From Pampus argenteus (taxonomy: Eukaryota; Chordata; Actinopteri; Scombriformes; Stromateidae): DNA of 64,000 bases. Under the pieces are notes generated by a model. The model ran no database searches and had not been told where the DNA came from. It saw only the letters and a list, made by a program, of their open reading frames with translations. The stretch is from the NCBI GenBank assembly GCA_036937835.1, contig CM072881.1, positions 5,859,501 through 5,923,500 of the forward strand, given 5' to 3'. The translations under genes were made by a program, and so were the position numbers. Below are positions 13,130-26,410 of the stretch, one piece after another; position 1 is the first letter of the stretch; each line of letters starts with the position of its first letter.

Positions 13130-16100
13130 AAACAGAGCACTGAGACCTCCCCCATGAGCTTGTATAACAGCTATGCTGTGTTAGCCTATGGTAATATGAA
13201 CCCTAATAAAAACCAGATCTTACAGGATGGTACACAACAGTATGCACACTTGATATAAACACACACACACACACACACACACAGAGATACAGGAGGTTGG
13301 AGATGAGGGAACACTGAGGATGATATAGTGGTGAATAAGAGAAAATATTAATCAAGACAAAAGGCAGATCTCGCTCTTCCTCTCGCTCTGTGTGTGGGTT
13401 GGTCTGCACTCTCGGGTAGCACACATGTATTTTTCTCTCCCAGATATGATGCTGTCACATTTATGAATGTGTGGGAGCTTCAGAAGGCAATATGTGTGAT
13501 AGAGGAATAGGACTGAACTGTTTGCATTTAGGTATCATTTGTATCTGTGTGGGATGCAGGTATTGTATATTTTGGCGTATTCTCGAGTACTGTTGTTGCT
13601 GTGTGAGTGTTTGTGGTAGCTGGTGGGCTTTCAACATAGCTTCACAATTCAGCTTATATGACGATATCATGATAAATGTTGTCTTTTCCTGGTCTTAAAG
13701 GTTGCTTTACGGTAACGTGTCATTTTCTGAACTTAATGGACTGTTCCAGCTGTTCTACTATTTGTTTTTAACCACTCAGATTCATGATTTTGTCTATATG
13801 GCCCTAATTCAGCTACCTGCATGACTTCATTACAAGCAACAATTCACATAGCATATTTTACTGCATTGAAATTATTAATTGGTAAATACCGCAGATAGAT
13901 ATATAGTATTGATTATTAGTTGGTGGGTGTATATATATAAATATATATTTTATGGTTTCTAAGTTATGACTTGTCATTGTTTTTACATTAAAAACAGGTC
14001 GTAGAACCCTATGTGAAAGGAGTTGCTGTCTTTCTGCTCAATGTTTGGTTTCCTGCCCACACATTTATTGACTGGTTCTGTTTCACCACTCGCCACCTTA
14101 TTGCCCCAGCATGCAGCTGTTTTCAGTGAAAAAGAAAAATGTGATAAACCCATTGTACACTACCTGCCCAGCACCAAACCACAGACAGGCAACGTTAGCC
14201 ATGAGCTAATGAGCATTTAGCAGCCAAAGAGCTGGATTTTTCCCCATAGGAGTTGGTGCAGACCAAGACAGAGCTAAAATTGCTACAAGAGTGAACAACA
14301 ATACTGAACTTGCAGTTTCAGGATAACAGAAACACAACTGCAAATGAATGTGAATGTTGCAGGATGTGTGAAGTAATGTTTTGAGAAGGGTCCAACCGCA
14401 AGCCTCGTTTCTTAGATCTGCAAGCCAATGTGAAGAGTATGTTTCCCAGTAAACTGTGTCAATCCTGTACAGGCTTTGCACTCTTGTTCTATAAGATGAA
14501 CTTTGGTGGAGTTTTGGTCTTACATTTTTAACTTGCTGTGTTATTGTAAATTACAATGTACTAGATTACCAATTCAGGAGCACAGCAGATGAAGCACAGT
14601 TGTAACTAATAACACAGTGAATTGCTGCCAGTGAATCAGCATGCTCAATACCGCGACACGGAAACTGGAACCAAACCTCTATTAATGTAGCTGATTATGC
14701 TTTTCCTCCTCTGTCATCATACTCCTGCCTCAATAACTCTGCATAAAATTGACATAATATTAAAACTACATTGAATTGAATATATATACACACACATATA
14801 GTGTATATGTTGTTTTCCCTTCACAAGGATGACTCTATCATCAGGTGTTAATGCCAGATATAATAGATTACACCTGTTTCACCTGACCTTGTTGCCTTTA
14901 AATCAGGTAAGCCCTGGGCTCGTGGGAACTTGATCCCATTCCTTCCTCAGCCGATCTCGGCACAGGTGTTGCTGTTACAGGGGTGCCAAGGCTCTGCACT
15001 CACACAAAATGCTGTGATCTGATTCTGGAGCATCCACTATCACACTGTCACCCCTGGGACATTAAGCTCTAATGGCTGCGAAACTGTAAATGTCACAGTG
15101 ATTTGGGCCAAGCACTGAATGGGAGAGAGCCCGGTAGTGAGTGTGAGTGTGTGTGTGTGTATATATATAAATATGTGTGTGTCTATGTGTGTGTGTGAGA
15201 GTCTATTGTCATGTCAGTGCCGCTGCCTGAGCAAAACGGATCACAGTAAAAGGGCACTGAAGTGAAGCGGAGTAATTACAGTATGACAAAAGTAAGTACA
15301 TAGACAACATACACACAAACACACGCACTTTCCCTTGTATTAGTTGTCCACAAGCCAAAGGCACACCCAAACACGTCAAAAATGCATACACAGACTTAAC
15401 CTACATTTGCATGTACTCTATAGCTTTGCATGCAAAGCCTGAGGTCACCCCTGTAGTCAAATACAAGGATAATTGACCATAGTTACTGTTGCCTGTTATG
15501 CTTCCTGTTCTCTCATGACACATGCATAGTTTACAATACTAGCACATTTTACCACTTGAAGTATTTTTGAACATTTAAAAAAAAAAACAATGGGTCATTG
15601 ATTTCAAACAGTGGTTTTAAATGAAATAAATTTCTGACTCGATTTAAAACATATATCCAGTACAGAGGTCTTATAGATGCACTTGATGGCTTAATGTGAA
15701 ATGGCATGTGGCGAGCTTCAGGCACAATGTGGGACTGGAACTCTAATGGAGTGAATCACTATCATGCAATCTGCTCTTGTATGATTAAGCCATATAATAT
15801 ATTGCATTTATATGAGGTTATGAGATTTAGTGGGGCTCTGCAGACCTATGGGAGCAATGGATGAGCATTGCTATGGACAGGCCACGCATGCACACAGATG
15901 TATACGCGCACACGCAGGATCTCGTGCGCAGCCGGGATGAGAGGCCAATGGACATATCATGACTCTTATATAAGCTTCCGGCCCCCTAAAGTATTTATAT
16001 CCCTCGTTTTTTATCTATAATAAGACATCTCTTTCTCTATCTCTCTCTCTCTCTCACCAGACTCCTGCTGCGGGAAAATCCTGATTAGTGTCATGATGAC

Positions 16101-16137
16101 TTGACAGAGAGCGATCGAGATAGAGATACCAAGACAA

Positions 16138-16163
<26 letters not shown>
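16138..16163. repeat. (GA)n microsatellite
   Basis: A GA run in intron 1. A CT run at 16040-16056 lies 80 bp upstream and is its complement, so the two could pair. Confidence 0.9.
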
Positions 16164-16172
<9 letters not shown>

Positions 16173-17763
16173 AAGAGCTGGAGGGAGAGGGCAAACTAAA
16201 AAAGACAAGAAAGATGTATTTCTGTATAAGATGTGTCTGCGTGTGTGTGAATTATTGACATTATTTGAGATTCCACAGCAGGACAGTCGACTGATTTGAC
16301 ACTCTACATGTTTTTTTCCCTGAGAAGTGTGTGTGGGTGTGTGTGTGTATCTGAGATAAGGCCAGTGGTCAGTCTGGTGTGTGTCATTGCCACCTGCTAC
16401 CCGAGTTAGTAACACAGCCTAAAAAGGGTACTTCTGTAGGACACCACATCCCCTGTTGTGCTACTTGGCGACTTATCAATCTGTCTGAAGAAAAGAAAAG
16501 CTGGTATGGGGGGAAGTGAAGTTATCACAGGCAGACAGAGGGAGAAGACAGACTAAAAAGTATTCCCTAGTAGCTTGTTGTGGAAAAAGAGAAAACGGGA
16601 CAGTGTTTGAGAAAGCCCACGAGAGAATATGTGTTAGAAATGGAGAAAATATGAAAAACCTGTGTTGGAAAGTTTGAAGGTTGTGGGATGCAGAGAGGAG
16701 CAGGAGAAAGAAGTGTAAGAGAAGAAAGCAGAGAGACTGAGCTACCAGCTATGACGTGGGACAGATGCAGCTGCAGTAAGACAGATCAAGATAACTTCAT
16801 TCAGGTGCACAATGACATTTTGCTGTGTAAGTGTATAGCTCCCATCCTCCTCCTGTACCCCCCACCCCACCTCTTTCTCCTTCTGTTGCCACTCTATGCA
16901 GCCAAGCCCAAGTCTTCTACAATACCCTAATGAGAAAAAGCTGGCAGGAAAATCCTGGACTCAGTCCTACATAAACTTACAGCCATCTCACGGAACAGCC
17001 CAAGGATGGGAGGGGGTGGCTGAGAAGGAAAAAAAAAAAAACTGAAAGAGAGCGAAAAACAAGACAAATTTAGAAAGTTCATCTCTTCATCCCTTTGGGG
17101 ACAGCGCATATGTTGATGTACTGTACATATGTTTATGTACTGTACAGTATATATGTCTATATTCATCTTTACAACTGGGTATAAAATGGTAACACTGAGT
17201 CTGGGTATACAACTGATCTTCTAAGTTAAAATGTTTTAGTATATGGTTTAAACGTGTATGTATAGAACTACTTCAATATGTTGAGCAGGAAGCTGTTGCT
17301 GACTTTTAAACTGACCTAACTGGCCACCTGAAGTTCACATCCAAATCCTACACACCAACTAAATCATCCAACCAAACAGCCAACCAGATACACCAATCAT
17401 CTACAGACCAGATGAACCCACCAACTAACCAACCAGTTAACACTCCAACCATCCGCAGCGAAGCACCCAGTCAGTCACTTCTCCTGATGAATGAACTGCA
17501 CATGAAGATGACAGAGTTGTTTTGGGTTGTTTTTTTTGTTTTTTTTAATACGTGTCAATCATGAAAAGTGTTTTCTGAAACAGCAGTAATTAACTGGCAG
17601 GTTGTATCTGCACTAATTGTTCTCTCTGTTCAAATAACGAATTTGCTGTCTGGAGACAAACAAACAAATAAACAAACACACGCCGGTGCATTTTAAACCA
17701 CAGACAATACGAGAGAGGAGACTTGGTGGCAAAAGCAAAGTTTATGAGAGGGGGAAGATGCCC

Positions 17764-17801
17764 ATGCACGCGCGCGCGCACGCACGCACGCACACACGCA
17801 C
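17764..17801. repeat. Alternating (CG)n(CA)n tract, Z-DNA-like
   Basis: About 38 bases of almost strict purine-pyrimidine alternation with a (CG) core followed by CGCA repeats, in an otherwise CpG-poor intron. Confidence 0.9.
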
Positions 17802-18118
17802 TATGAAGTGATTTCAACAGGGCAGCAGATGGGTTCTTGAAGACAGCACATCTATAAAAGTCTACCATCCATCCCTCCCTCTCTTTTTCACTACCTCCTG
17901 TCATCAGACGTCTTTACTGCTCCTCCTTTCTGTTTCCTCTCACTTTCTCCCCGTTTTCTCCTTTGGGGAGCGAACCTGTGGTTTTTACAGGATTCACATT
18001 AATTTGTTAACTAGGCCACCAGAGTCATGGCGGTGGAAGAGCACAACACATGTCTGACAGGAGAATTAACACAACAAAATACAAGTGCAAACTGCTACCT
18101 CACCCTGAATCAGACAGT

Positions 18119-18120
<2 letters not shown>

Positions 18121-18167
<47 letters not shown>

Positions 18168-18269
18168 GACATTATAGTGAAGTGAAGTGAGAAGTGAAAC
18201 TTTCACACATTTCAACTTAAAGTTCTGTTGTATGTAAGTTGTGTGTATGTATATGTGAAGTATATGTTC

Positions 18270-18325
<56 letters not shown>

Positions 18326-18466
18326 AACACACACACACACACATAGACACACACACACAGACAGTGAGAGTGCTTCCTGCTGCTGTCTGGCAGCCTACAG
18401 TGAAGTTTGCGGTTTGCTCCTGAATCACTGTGGTCAGAGTCTCAGGTTAGCCAATCCTTCACTGCC

Positions 18467-18515
<49 letters not shown>

Positions 18516-18563
18516 AGACACACACACATACACAGACAGACACACAAACACACACACACACAG
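18121..18563. repeat. Cluster of three (CA)n microsatellites
   Basis: CA tracts at 18121-18166, 18272-18359 (interrupted) and 18467-18563 (with CAGA interruptions) are separated by about 100 bp each. They may derive from one expanded array. Confidence 0.95.
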
Positions 18564-18864
18564 GCCAGCTGCCAGGCCCAGCTCACACAGTTACAGCTTT
18601 TACATGCACTTAAGTAACCAGGTTACCTATAGAAACATAGAAACCAGGTTTACATGTAAACTCACACACAGTGTTCAGATTCAATCTATTCTCCATGTTT
18701 AGATTGGGCTGCTAAAGCTATTCACTGTTAGAAAGACGGGCTTGATATGCTTTTTATTAGTGCTGCTGTTTTTTCTGTTGACAAAGTCTGACTTGCTGTA
18801 GTCAGACTTCATCTGCCTTTTTAGTTGTTCGTCTACCGGAAATTGTCATATAAAATCCAGTATT

Positions 18865-18975
18865 TAAGTTCATGGCCATCGGGAGCAATTTGGGGCTCAG
18901 TGTCTTACCCAAGGGACCACCGATCTTTTGATTGATGGACATTAGCTCTACCTCTGAGCCACAGCCGCCCCTGTG
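18865..18975. repeat. Dispersed fish repeat fragment
   Basis: The segment 'ggggctcagtgtcttacccaagg', followed by 'accaccgatct' and 'ctctacctctgagccacagccgcccc', matches a common teleost interspersed repeat tail. Related sequence occurs at 46050-46160. Confidence 0.5.
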
Positions 18976-19524
18976 AGACCGCGATACTACACTGTGTCAC
19001 ATGGTAAACTCATTATAACATACAGTATATTTCCACAGCACTTATTCCATCACTAGAACAAGAGTCATGTCATCATGCCGTATATTACACAAATACTAGG
19101 TTTATTCACCAGTTACCGTCAGTTTTTCCACTTTGCCGTTTTTCCTGATTAACTTTAAGCTTCCATCTAAGAAACTCATCACTCCCTGCAGTTTCTTCCC
19201 CTAAAAACATACCAATAAAGGAAAGGCTGGAAAACTTATTGTGAAAAATTATGAAGGAAGTGTGGACTTTTATTTTTTTAAACATGACAGGCAAAAATTA
19301 TACTAACTATTTTGTATCTTCTAACCATATCCTCTTTTAACTAACTGACCCCAAACAATCATATAAACATAATACAGAGTTTATTGATAATATGAATTAG
19401 ATTCCAATAAATAGAAATCAGACTTCATTAATATAATATAATAAATAAAGTTCACCAATGGAAAAGTAAATAAAAATATTCATAACATATCTCTTTGCAT
19501 TCTCTTAAATGTCATAAGTGGCAA

Positions 19525-19566
19525 ACACACACACACACACACACACACTCTCTCTCTCTCTCTCTC
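19525..19566. repeat. Compound (CA)n(CT)n microsatellite
   Basis: A CA run switches directly to a CT run. Confidence 0.95.
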
Positions 19567-20090
19567 AGGCACATACAAAAGTTAAAAATAGAAATATAAA
19601 AAAAGAAAAAAAAGTGCCATGTGGCCAAAAGCAGAATAAAGTCAAGGAAAATTGAATACTTCAATACTGTTTCAGTCCTGGAGATACGGCAGAAAAGGCT
19701 GAAATCTTCCTCGGAGGCACCCAAACAGCTCAATCTGTGTTTTTGTTGTCGTTAACCCCAAATATTCACCTTTATTACTATATTATTACTTACATCTGAC
19801 TTCATTTACACCTTGATTACACTCAGTTTTAGTGTATCTCTTGATTACTTGATTACTGACTTTATTTGGAAATGAATTACCGTAATCCCTCAATCACTTG
19901 GTTTATATTAGCATTTAGCTCAGCATTTAGCTATGCCAGAGACTCGCAGAGACCACAATAGTAAAAGACTCTTCCCTCCATTCCACTTTTCAGTTGTGTT
20001 TGCTTCAGTTCGGTGGGCACACTGAGGCTGTAAATCTATGGTGCAAACCGAATGGAGCAGTGACATAAAGAAACACTACAGCGTTTTAAA

Positions 20091-20127
20091 CAGACATCAA
20101 TACGCCATGGGGGTGTATTGATGTCTG
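20091..20127. repeat. Short inverted repeat (16-bp arms, 5-nt loop)
   Basis: Bases 20091-20106 pair with 20112-20127 with one G.T wobble (20104/20114) and no bulge, enclosing loop ATGGG. Confidence 0.95.
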
Positions 20128-20395
20128 GGGGTGATGTTTTCAGTTCTGTGTGAGACTTCCTCGAGTAATCCATTTATAGTAACCAGTAGCAGCAATACGC
20201 AACAAAATGCTAAAAGCACCTGTGTTTTTGTTTAAACTACACATGATTTCACTGGACTGAACAATACCTTGGTGTTGATTTTGAAATAGAATAAGGCATT
20301 GACACCAGGTGTGTAGAACAGTAAACGTAAAAGTTTTAATGAGCTGACTATAGGTTGAATCTATGCAATCGGTAATAGAGAGTAGAAAATAGTGT

Positions 20396-20440
20396 AACAG
20401 ACTGAGCACAAAGAAGGGTTTTCTTTGTGCTCAGTCTGTT
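20396..20440. repeat. Perfect inverted repeat (20-bp arms, 5-nt loop)
   Basis: AACAGACTGAGCACAAAGAA at 20396-20415 is the exact reverse complement of 20421-20440; the loop is GGGTT. Confidence 0.97.
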
Positions 20441-20922
20441 TGCAGTTCAGCTTAAACAAAGCTCCTCATTAAGAACAGACCTCATACTGAGTCTTCTACT
20501 CACACCTTACTGCAGCTATGCCTCAGACTCGCTCCCTTTCTGATCTTCAGTTCTGTTATTCATCAATAATTGGCAAGTGTCAGTGTGGCGGTGGCTGAAT
20601 CACTGACTTTCACACACACATAATGTATCGTGTATCAGGAGTTTGTCATAGCCAGCAAACTGATCTATCAGCGTTATCTGTGACTCAGTGTTTGATTCAA
20701 CGCTTTCTTCAAACAACCTTGGTGCCTGTGTGTGTGTGTGAGTATATACAGATGTTAGGATATGGACAACAAAGCATCATTTCAATTATTCTGGTAAATA
20801 GTGCAACTTTATATTTGGATTGGGATATGAAAGCCACTCAATTATTTCCTTCTGTCGTAGCCAAGAGCAAAAGCTCAGTGACAGACAGTGATAAATCCCT
20901 ACCAACTAACACTTCTGGCACA

Positions 20923-20923
<1 letters not shown>

Positions 20924-20978
<55 letters not shown>
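20924..20978. repeat. (AC)27 microsatellite
   Basis: An uninterrupted AC tract of 55 bases. Confidence 0.97.
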
Positions 20979-20980
<2 letters not shown>

Positions 20981-21869
20981 CCTACCAGCTACAGTCAGTG
21001 CTGAAGGTTTTGGAGTGTAGCTGTGTTTTCATTAGGGTTCTTTGGTTGGCAGTTATGTAACCTTTTATTCTACCACTTTGTTTCTATTTTATGAAGGAAT
21101 ATGCAAAATGATAAACAAATGAGATAGACCAGAACTTCAACAAATGTCACAGCGATCTTAAAGAAGGATGTAATGGTACACATATTGGCTCAACTCATAT
21201 CCCATGACCTCTCAACTAATGATTTTCTAGTATGCTTGTTTTTCACACACAGAGAATGTGCCTGAGCATTTTTTCTGTGGGTTCTTTGTGCAGGCATCAA
21301 CATTAATAGCAGCGTAAGAGTTATTCCAGGTAAGTAAAGCAAACCACAACATGAGATTAAATTGCATTCTCTCTGCTTTTTCTTAGATGGGTTTTCTAAG
21401 GAACAGCCCTCTTAGTTTGAGTCCACTGAAAAGATACTAATGCTCACCATATACTAGATATCTAACATTTTTACTTGAAGCTGCACCAACTAATATTATC
21501 ATATTGACAATGAAGCAACTGTCGATGCCTAATGTGAAAGATGTTGCCGTTTCTGCAGCTCATTTCCTCTATGAAGTGTTTTAGTGTCTTTCACCTCGAA
21601 ATCCTTCCCAGCAGCACCAGGCAGCCATAACAGGCCTCTACTCACACATGATAACTTTCTGCTTGACTAATCAACAACTCATCAATCACGGCACTGATAG
21701 GCCACCAATATCTGCATTTCAGTCAGAGTGCATGAACACTGCCGGCTGAACCATCCGTTTTGACAACTTGTGTTTTACAAAAAATTTGCTTTTGAAAAAT
21801 CTCAGCTGAGCATATGTTAAATCCACAAGTTAAAGTTAAATTTTAATATAAATATACACACAACACACA

Positions 21870-21896
21870 ACTTCACATGCAAAATGCATGTGAAGT
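21870..21896. repeat. Perfect inverted repeat (12-bp arms, 3-nt loop)
   Basis: ACTTCACATGCA at 21870-21881 is the exact reverse complement of 21885-21896, with loop AAA. Confidence 0.95.
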
Positions 21897-23756
21897 CATA
21901 TCACATGCTCAGCTAGAAACATGAATCACAAACTAAAGTCCCCCCACACACACACGCACGCATGGTTAAGTAAATGAATACGTCAAATATAATTTTTCAA
22001 TGCATAAGCAGAGTTCATGTCAACCTACCATCAGTTAAAGGAAACACGCAGATTCAGTTCATTAAGAGAATATGGAAAATACACACACACACACACACAG
22101 TGTGCATCTTCTAACACCAAAGGCACATGATCACACACACCTATGACAGAAGTTCTGACAGAATTCGCAATGAGGATCAAACTCTCAAACTGCATAAAAT
22201 CGGAAATGTCAGAAATCCTCCAGCAGCCAGAGGGGGGATGGAGCGAAGGAGCAGAGGGAGAAATATGAAAGTAAAGTTGTTGGCGGGTACAGGCCTACTT
22301 TTTCTCCTCTTAAAAAATGCTCTCTGAAATCCCACTTGGCTCTCCAACTGAGCTTCGGTTTTTATTTTACCCCCTCCTCCCCTGTTCTGACTCTTTCTCT
22401 GACTTTTTTTTCTTCTCCTTCTACTGGTTTTTGGAGACCGTTGGTGATGGCACACACATCCCTCCTCACTCTCCAGCCAACGTGAGGTTTTTAACTCCAG
22501 AGGAGAGAAAAAAAAAAAAAGAAAAAAAAAAGCAAGGGGTCTGGTAGAAGAGAGAAGCAGCAGAGGAAGAGGGAGGAGGGGGGTAGGCGACAGGGAGGGC
22601 AGGACACATTTTCTGCTGATTAAGTGTTTGCTTCGGCTTCCATTATTTGACAGACGCATCAGAGCGACGAGCAACAAATCTGAAAGCTTCTTTTGCTGAA
22701 ATACTGAGAAAGACCGAAACAGAAGGAAAAAACAAATCAGTAGCATATTTCAGCAAAATCCCTCCACTCCCCTGAGTGCAAGTGGTCTTCTGGTCTTCTA
22801 GTGAGGCTATTTCAACGTGATGATAAACACCTAGCCTGGCCAGGTGTCCTCCCTCACTGTTCTGGGCCATGTAATCCTCTGCTTAAATCAGTGTGAGCAA
22901 GGGATAGAGAGCGCTGGACACGTTCCCAAACTCCCCTCCTCCTCCGTCTTGGCACAGCATCCAACTCCCCGCCAGAGAGGAGACACCTACGGGAGTCCTG
23001 AGGAAGTGTGTGTGTGTGTTGCTTACACAACCTCACTACCTCTCACAGGCTTTCACACACAAAAGCTCTCACTCTCTATCATACAGATTCTGCAGGAATC
23101 ATTAGCAAAATCAGCAGAGGGAATTTCATACAGGCAATGTGCCGGGCAAAACATCACTCAGAGCGTACACCCCAGGGGTCTTCAATTAGACCCTAAATAC
23201 CTCAGTGAGTATCCAGGGGTCCTAATTACTGTTCAGACTGTTGAAAATGGCTGTGGGCCACTGAGGCCAAGGGCTTACTGAGGACATGCCTGTTTAGAAT
23301 AGATTCTGGCCCTGAGATCAGTCGGGTTTTCCTGTGTTGTTGGTCTACAGCATCAGACAGAGGAAGCAGTCTCTATGCATCGGAGCTGAGGCAGAGTTTG
23401 CCTGCTGCTGGTGTGCTGGAGATGTATTTATAGCAGGAGTAAGAGACACTGCTGCGGGATTAATTCTCGAACCAGAGAGCAGAGAGAGACACGGCGTGGA
23501 GAGGCGGTGGCAGAGGAGGGCACGGATCAAGAGAGGAAGAGTTAAAAATATAGCAAAAGATACATCTGCTCTGTGGATACCAAGCAGCACCGGGTGTACA
23601 CAGTGATTCACGCACACACAGATCGATCTCAGTAATTTTACAATGCATTACAGAGCTGGTAACCTTTTCCTAAATCAGTACAGATACACATTAAAGGGCA
23701 AAGTGAGAAGACAGAGAATGTCTAAATACAATCCATAAAGCCCTGGGGATGCAGGT

Positions 23757-23789
<33 letters not shown>

Positions 23790-24069
23790 GACATTCAAAC
23801 GCCATTAAAAATCCACCCAGCAGCTGGGCTTCATCTACAGGTCAGCGTTATTATGCAGACAAAAACACATTATGCATTCTAGTGTGTAAGCAAATACCTC
23901 ACCTAACTAAACAGTTAGATAACTCCAATGATACCAAATGGAAGTTGTGAAATAAATCATAAAGAGTAGCCATAACAAAATTTATGAGAAACTGTCGAGA
24001 TCTCAGAAGTCATGTAATGTGATCATCCGTTTTTTTTGTTTTTTTGTTTTTTTTATGCATTACTGGCAT

Positions 24070-24330
24070 AATGGATTTGATTTGGTTTAAAAGATTAGCT
24101 GATCAATTGATTGACAGATAATTGATTATTTAAGTCATCTTTCAATGAAAAAAAACAATGAGGATTTGCTGTCTTTCTTTGCCTCGTGATGGCAAATTAA
24201 ATCTGTTTGCATTTTGGATTGTTGGTTGGAGAAAACAAGGAATCTGTGGTGAGCATTTTTCTCCTCTTGACGTTTAATAGACCAATTGACAATTGATTGT
24301 TTAATTGAGAAAATAATTGGCAGTAATAAT
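24070..24330. mobile_element. Second AT-rich MITE-like repeat, related to the 12.0-kb copy
   Basis: Repeated 'gattaattg/caattgattg' motifs at both ends enclose a degenerate core with 'ctgtttgcattttggattgttggttgga'. The style matches the 12.0-kb element, but divergence is high. No terminal repeat is clean enough to fix exact boundaries. Confidence 0.4.
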
Positions 24331-24714
24331 TGGCACTAATGATGACAAATACTCAGTTTAGTTCTTACCATTTCACGATTATGGAAGAATACTCAAAACT
24401 ATGAAATATCTGAATGGTCATAGAGATTTTTTTTTTAAACTATTGATTATTCATCGCAAAAATTGAACTAAATTACGGCGCAAATATGGTAACCTGGCAA
24501 CACTGTACAACTTAGGAATTATTTGTATAAACTGTATGAAGATAAAATTGTACCGTTGTTGTGATGAACAACTGGGCTGCCACATGATCCATCATATTGC
24601 ATAGACAGCGATATGACTACTCAATATGGTTCACTTCATATTGGTCACTTTTATCCAACTGGATTGCCTTCTGAGAAATGATCCCAATTTAAACCTTCCA
24701 ACCAACTACTTTCA

Positions 24715-24842
24715 CCCACAGATATTATGATACAAGGTCATGAGGCAAACTTTTATCAAATGGGAACATGTGGTCCTAATGTGGGGGTCCCAGTGGGGGG
24801 GTGGGGGGTGTCTGTGAAATGAAATGTTTGAGAACCCCTGAC
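24715..24842. repeat. MITE-like tail with G-rich core
   Basis: Ends in 'gtttgagaacccctgac', a typical terminus of vertebrate hAT-type short elements. It carries runs of 5, 7 and 6 G at 24783-24809. Confidence 0.35.
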
Positions 24843-25504
24843 TTGGATAATAGTATCAAGGATCGCCTTCACTCCCCTTAGGAGCCACAGGGGACTCATG
24901 TGCCCCTGCTGCTAAAAACGTCTATTTGTAAGACCTTTAAAGATTTGACATTTGCAGACATGGAAATCAGCTGTGATCGCTGGGAGACAAAGTAAAGAAA
25001 GGATTGAGAGATGAAAGGAGGACAACGGAAGAAAATGAAGTAGGGGTAAAAAAAAAAAAAAGAGAGAGAGAGAGAGTGGCAAGTGTGAGCAGCGTCACGG
25101 ACAATGTTGCTTGGGGGAAAGAGGACAAGGGAGTGGAGAGAGACACCCGGCTGACTTTACATCTCAGTTAAAACTGTGACAAATAAGGAAAGGGTTGGAA
25201 GAGGGATGTTAGGATGTAAAGCAATAGACAACGTAGGAGGGATGGAGGGAGGGATGGAGGAAGAGAGGTAATCTGAATGACTTTAATGCACATACACACA
25301 CAACACCTCAGAGAAAAAACAAAGACTGTCTGAAACCTGCAGCAGAGCAGCATCAGCCGAGGCATATCCACACACACACACACACACGTATATAAAATAA
25401 CACAGCCTGAGATGCATTATGTACTACCCACACACTGAGGGAGAAAGACAGACAGGGAGCAGCAGAAAGGAAAGTCTCTAGTGCCTCCTTTCTCTCCCCA
25501 CTCT

Positions 25505-25790
25505 TCTTTCCTCTCCAGAGAACTGAATCAGTGCAGGTCTGTACACTTATGAATCAATAATACACTTCAGTGGCAGGAATGATTCAATAAAGGTCTGTGA
25601 CTTGAATAGACCCCACCCCTCCGCTGCTTTTCACCCTGAGGAAAGGCGAACGCTCGATAAACAGCCACTTCAGGTGTGTATCAATAAACTAATTATAACA
25701 CACAGCCCCTCACTGTGGGCCTCGCTGACACCCAGTCATGTGAGGTCGATTGATTTTCATCACTCGCAGTCATTATGAATAATCGATTTC
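25505..25790. promoter_or_regulatory. Candidate conserved non-coding element in cacna1g intron 1
   Basis: This is microsatellite-free sequence with repeated homeodomain-like cores: ATGAATCAATAATAC, GATTCAATAAAGG, ATCAATAAACTAATTA, GATTGATTTTCATCACT and TTATGAATAATCGATTTC. It lies 0.7-1.0 kb inside the intron, downstream of exon 1. The call is based on motif density only, and conservation was not tested. Confidence 0.2.
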
Positions 25791-26306
25791 AAGCAAACAC
25801 CAGCTCAGAGGAATCAGAGCATGACATGGGAGCGCTGGAGCTGGAGCTGGAGAGGATGGGCTCGAGGGGAGATTTAGAGGAAGGAAACAAAACACACACA
25901 TACACACACTAAGCACGCACGAACACACACGTCCTGACAGGTGACTGCGAAGGCAGCTACAGCAGGGCCAACACATGAATTTAAGTCACACGTACGCACA
26001 CACATCTCAGATCGTTTTGCTTGTATGAGGTCATAAAGTATGTTTCACTAGTTACCCACTGGCTTTATGAGATGTCTATGTATTAACACACACACACGTT
26101 GGGTTTCCATCTCTTCAGGGGACATTACATTGACTTACATTCATTCATTTGCTGGAGACTTATCATAACATTAACCATAACCACCACATGTCTAACCTTA
26201 ACCCTTATCCTGACATTACACTTACCTTAACTTTAAACCAAACCTTCACCCTAAAAATCAATTAATTATATTAAGTGGGCTTTTTGTCGCCACAACATGA
26301 GCAATA

Positions 26307-26307
<1 letters not shown>

Positions 26308-26340
<33 letters not shown>
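26308..26340. repeat. (CA)16 microsatellite close to cacna1g exon 1
   Basis: A pure CA tract 150 bp inside intron 1, downstream of the AT-AC donor. On the transcribed strand it is a TG/UG run. Other intron CA runs are at 23757-23787 and 25371-25387. Confidence 0.95.
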
Positions 26341-26342
<2 letters not shown>

Positions 26343-26410
26343 CTATGTGAATAACTGTCTAAGCAGGCAGTATGCTGTGGTCGTTCAAGCCCATGAGGTC
26401 AACAGGTGTT

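Noticed and set aside
22177..22746. 189-codon minus-strand open frame
   Set aside because: It is driven by a polypyrimidine and poly-A region and contains low-complexity L/S/K runs without domain features.
23440..23475. Minus-strand W-F-E codons that resemble the start of cacna1g exon 2
   Set aside because: After W-F-E-N there is an immediate stop. None of the S1 segment follows and there is no U12 branch site, so this is coincidence.
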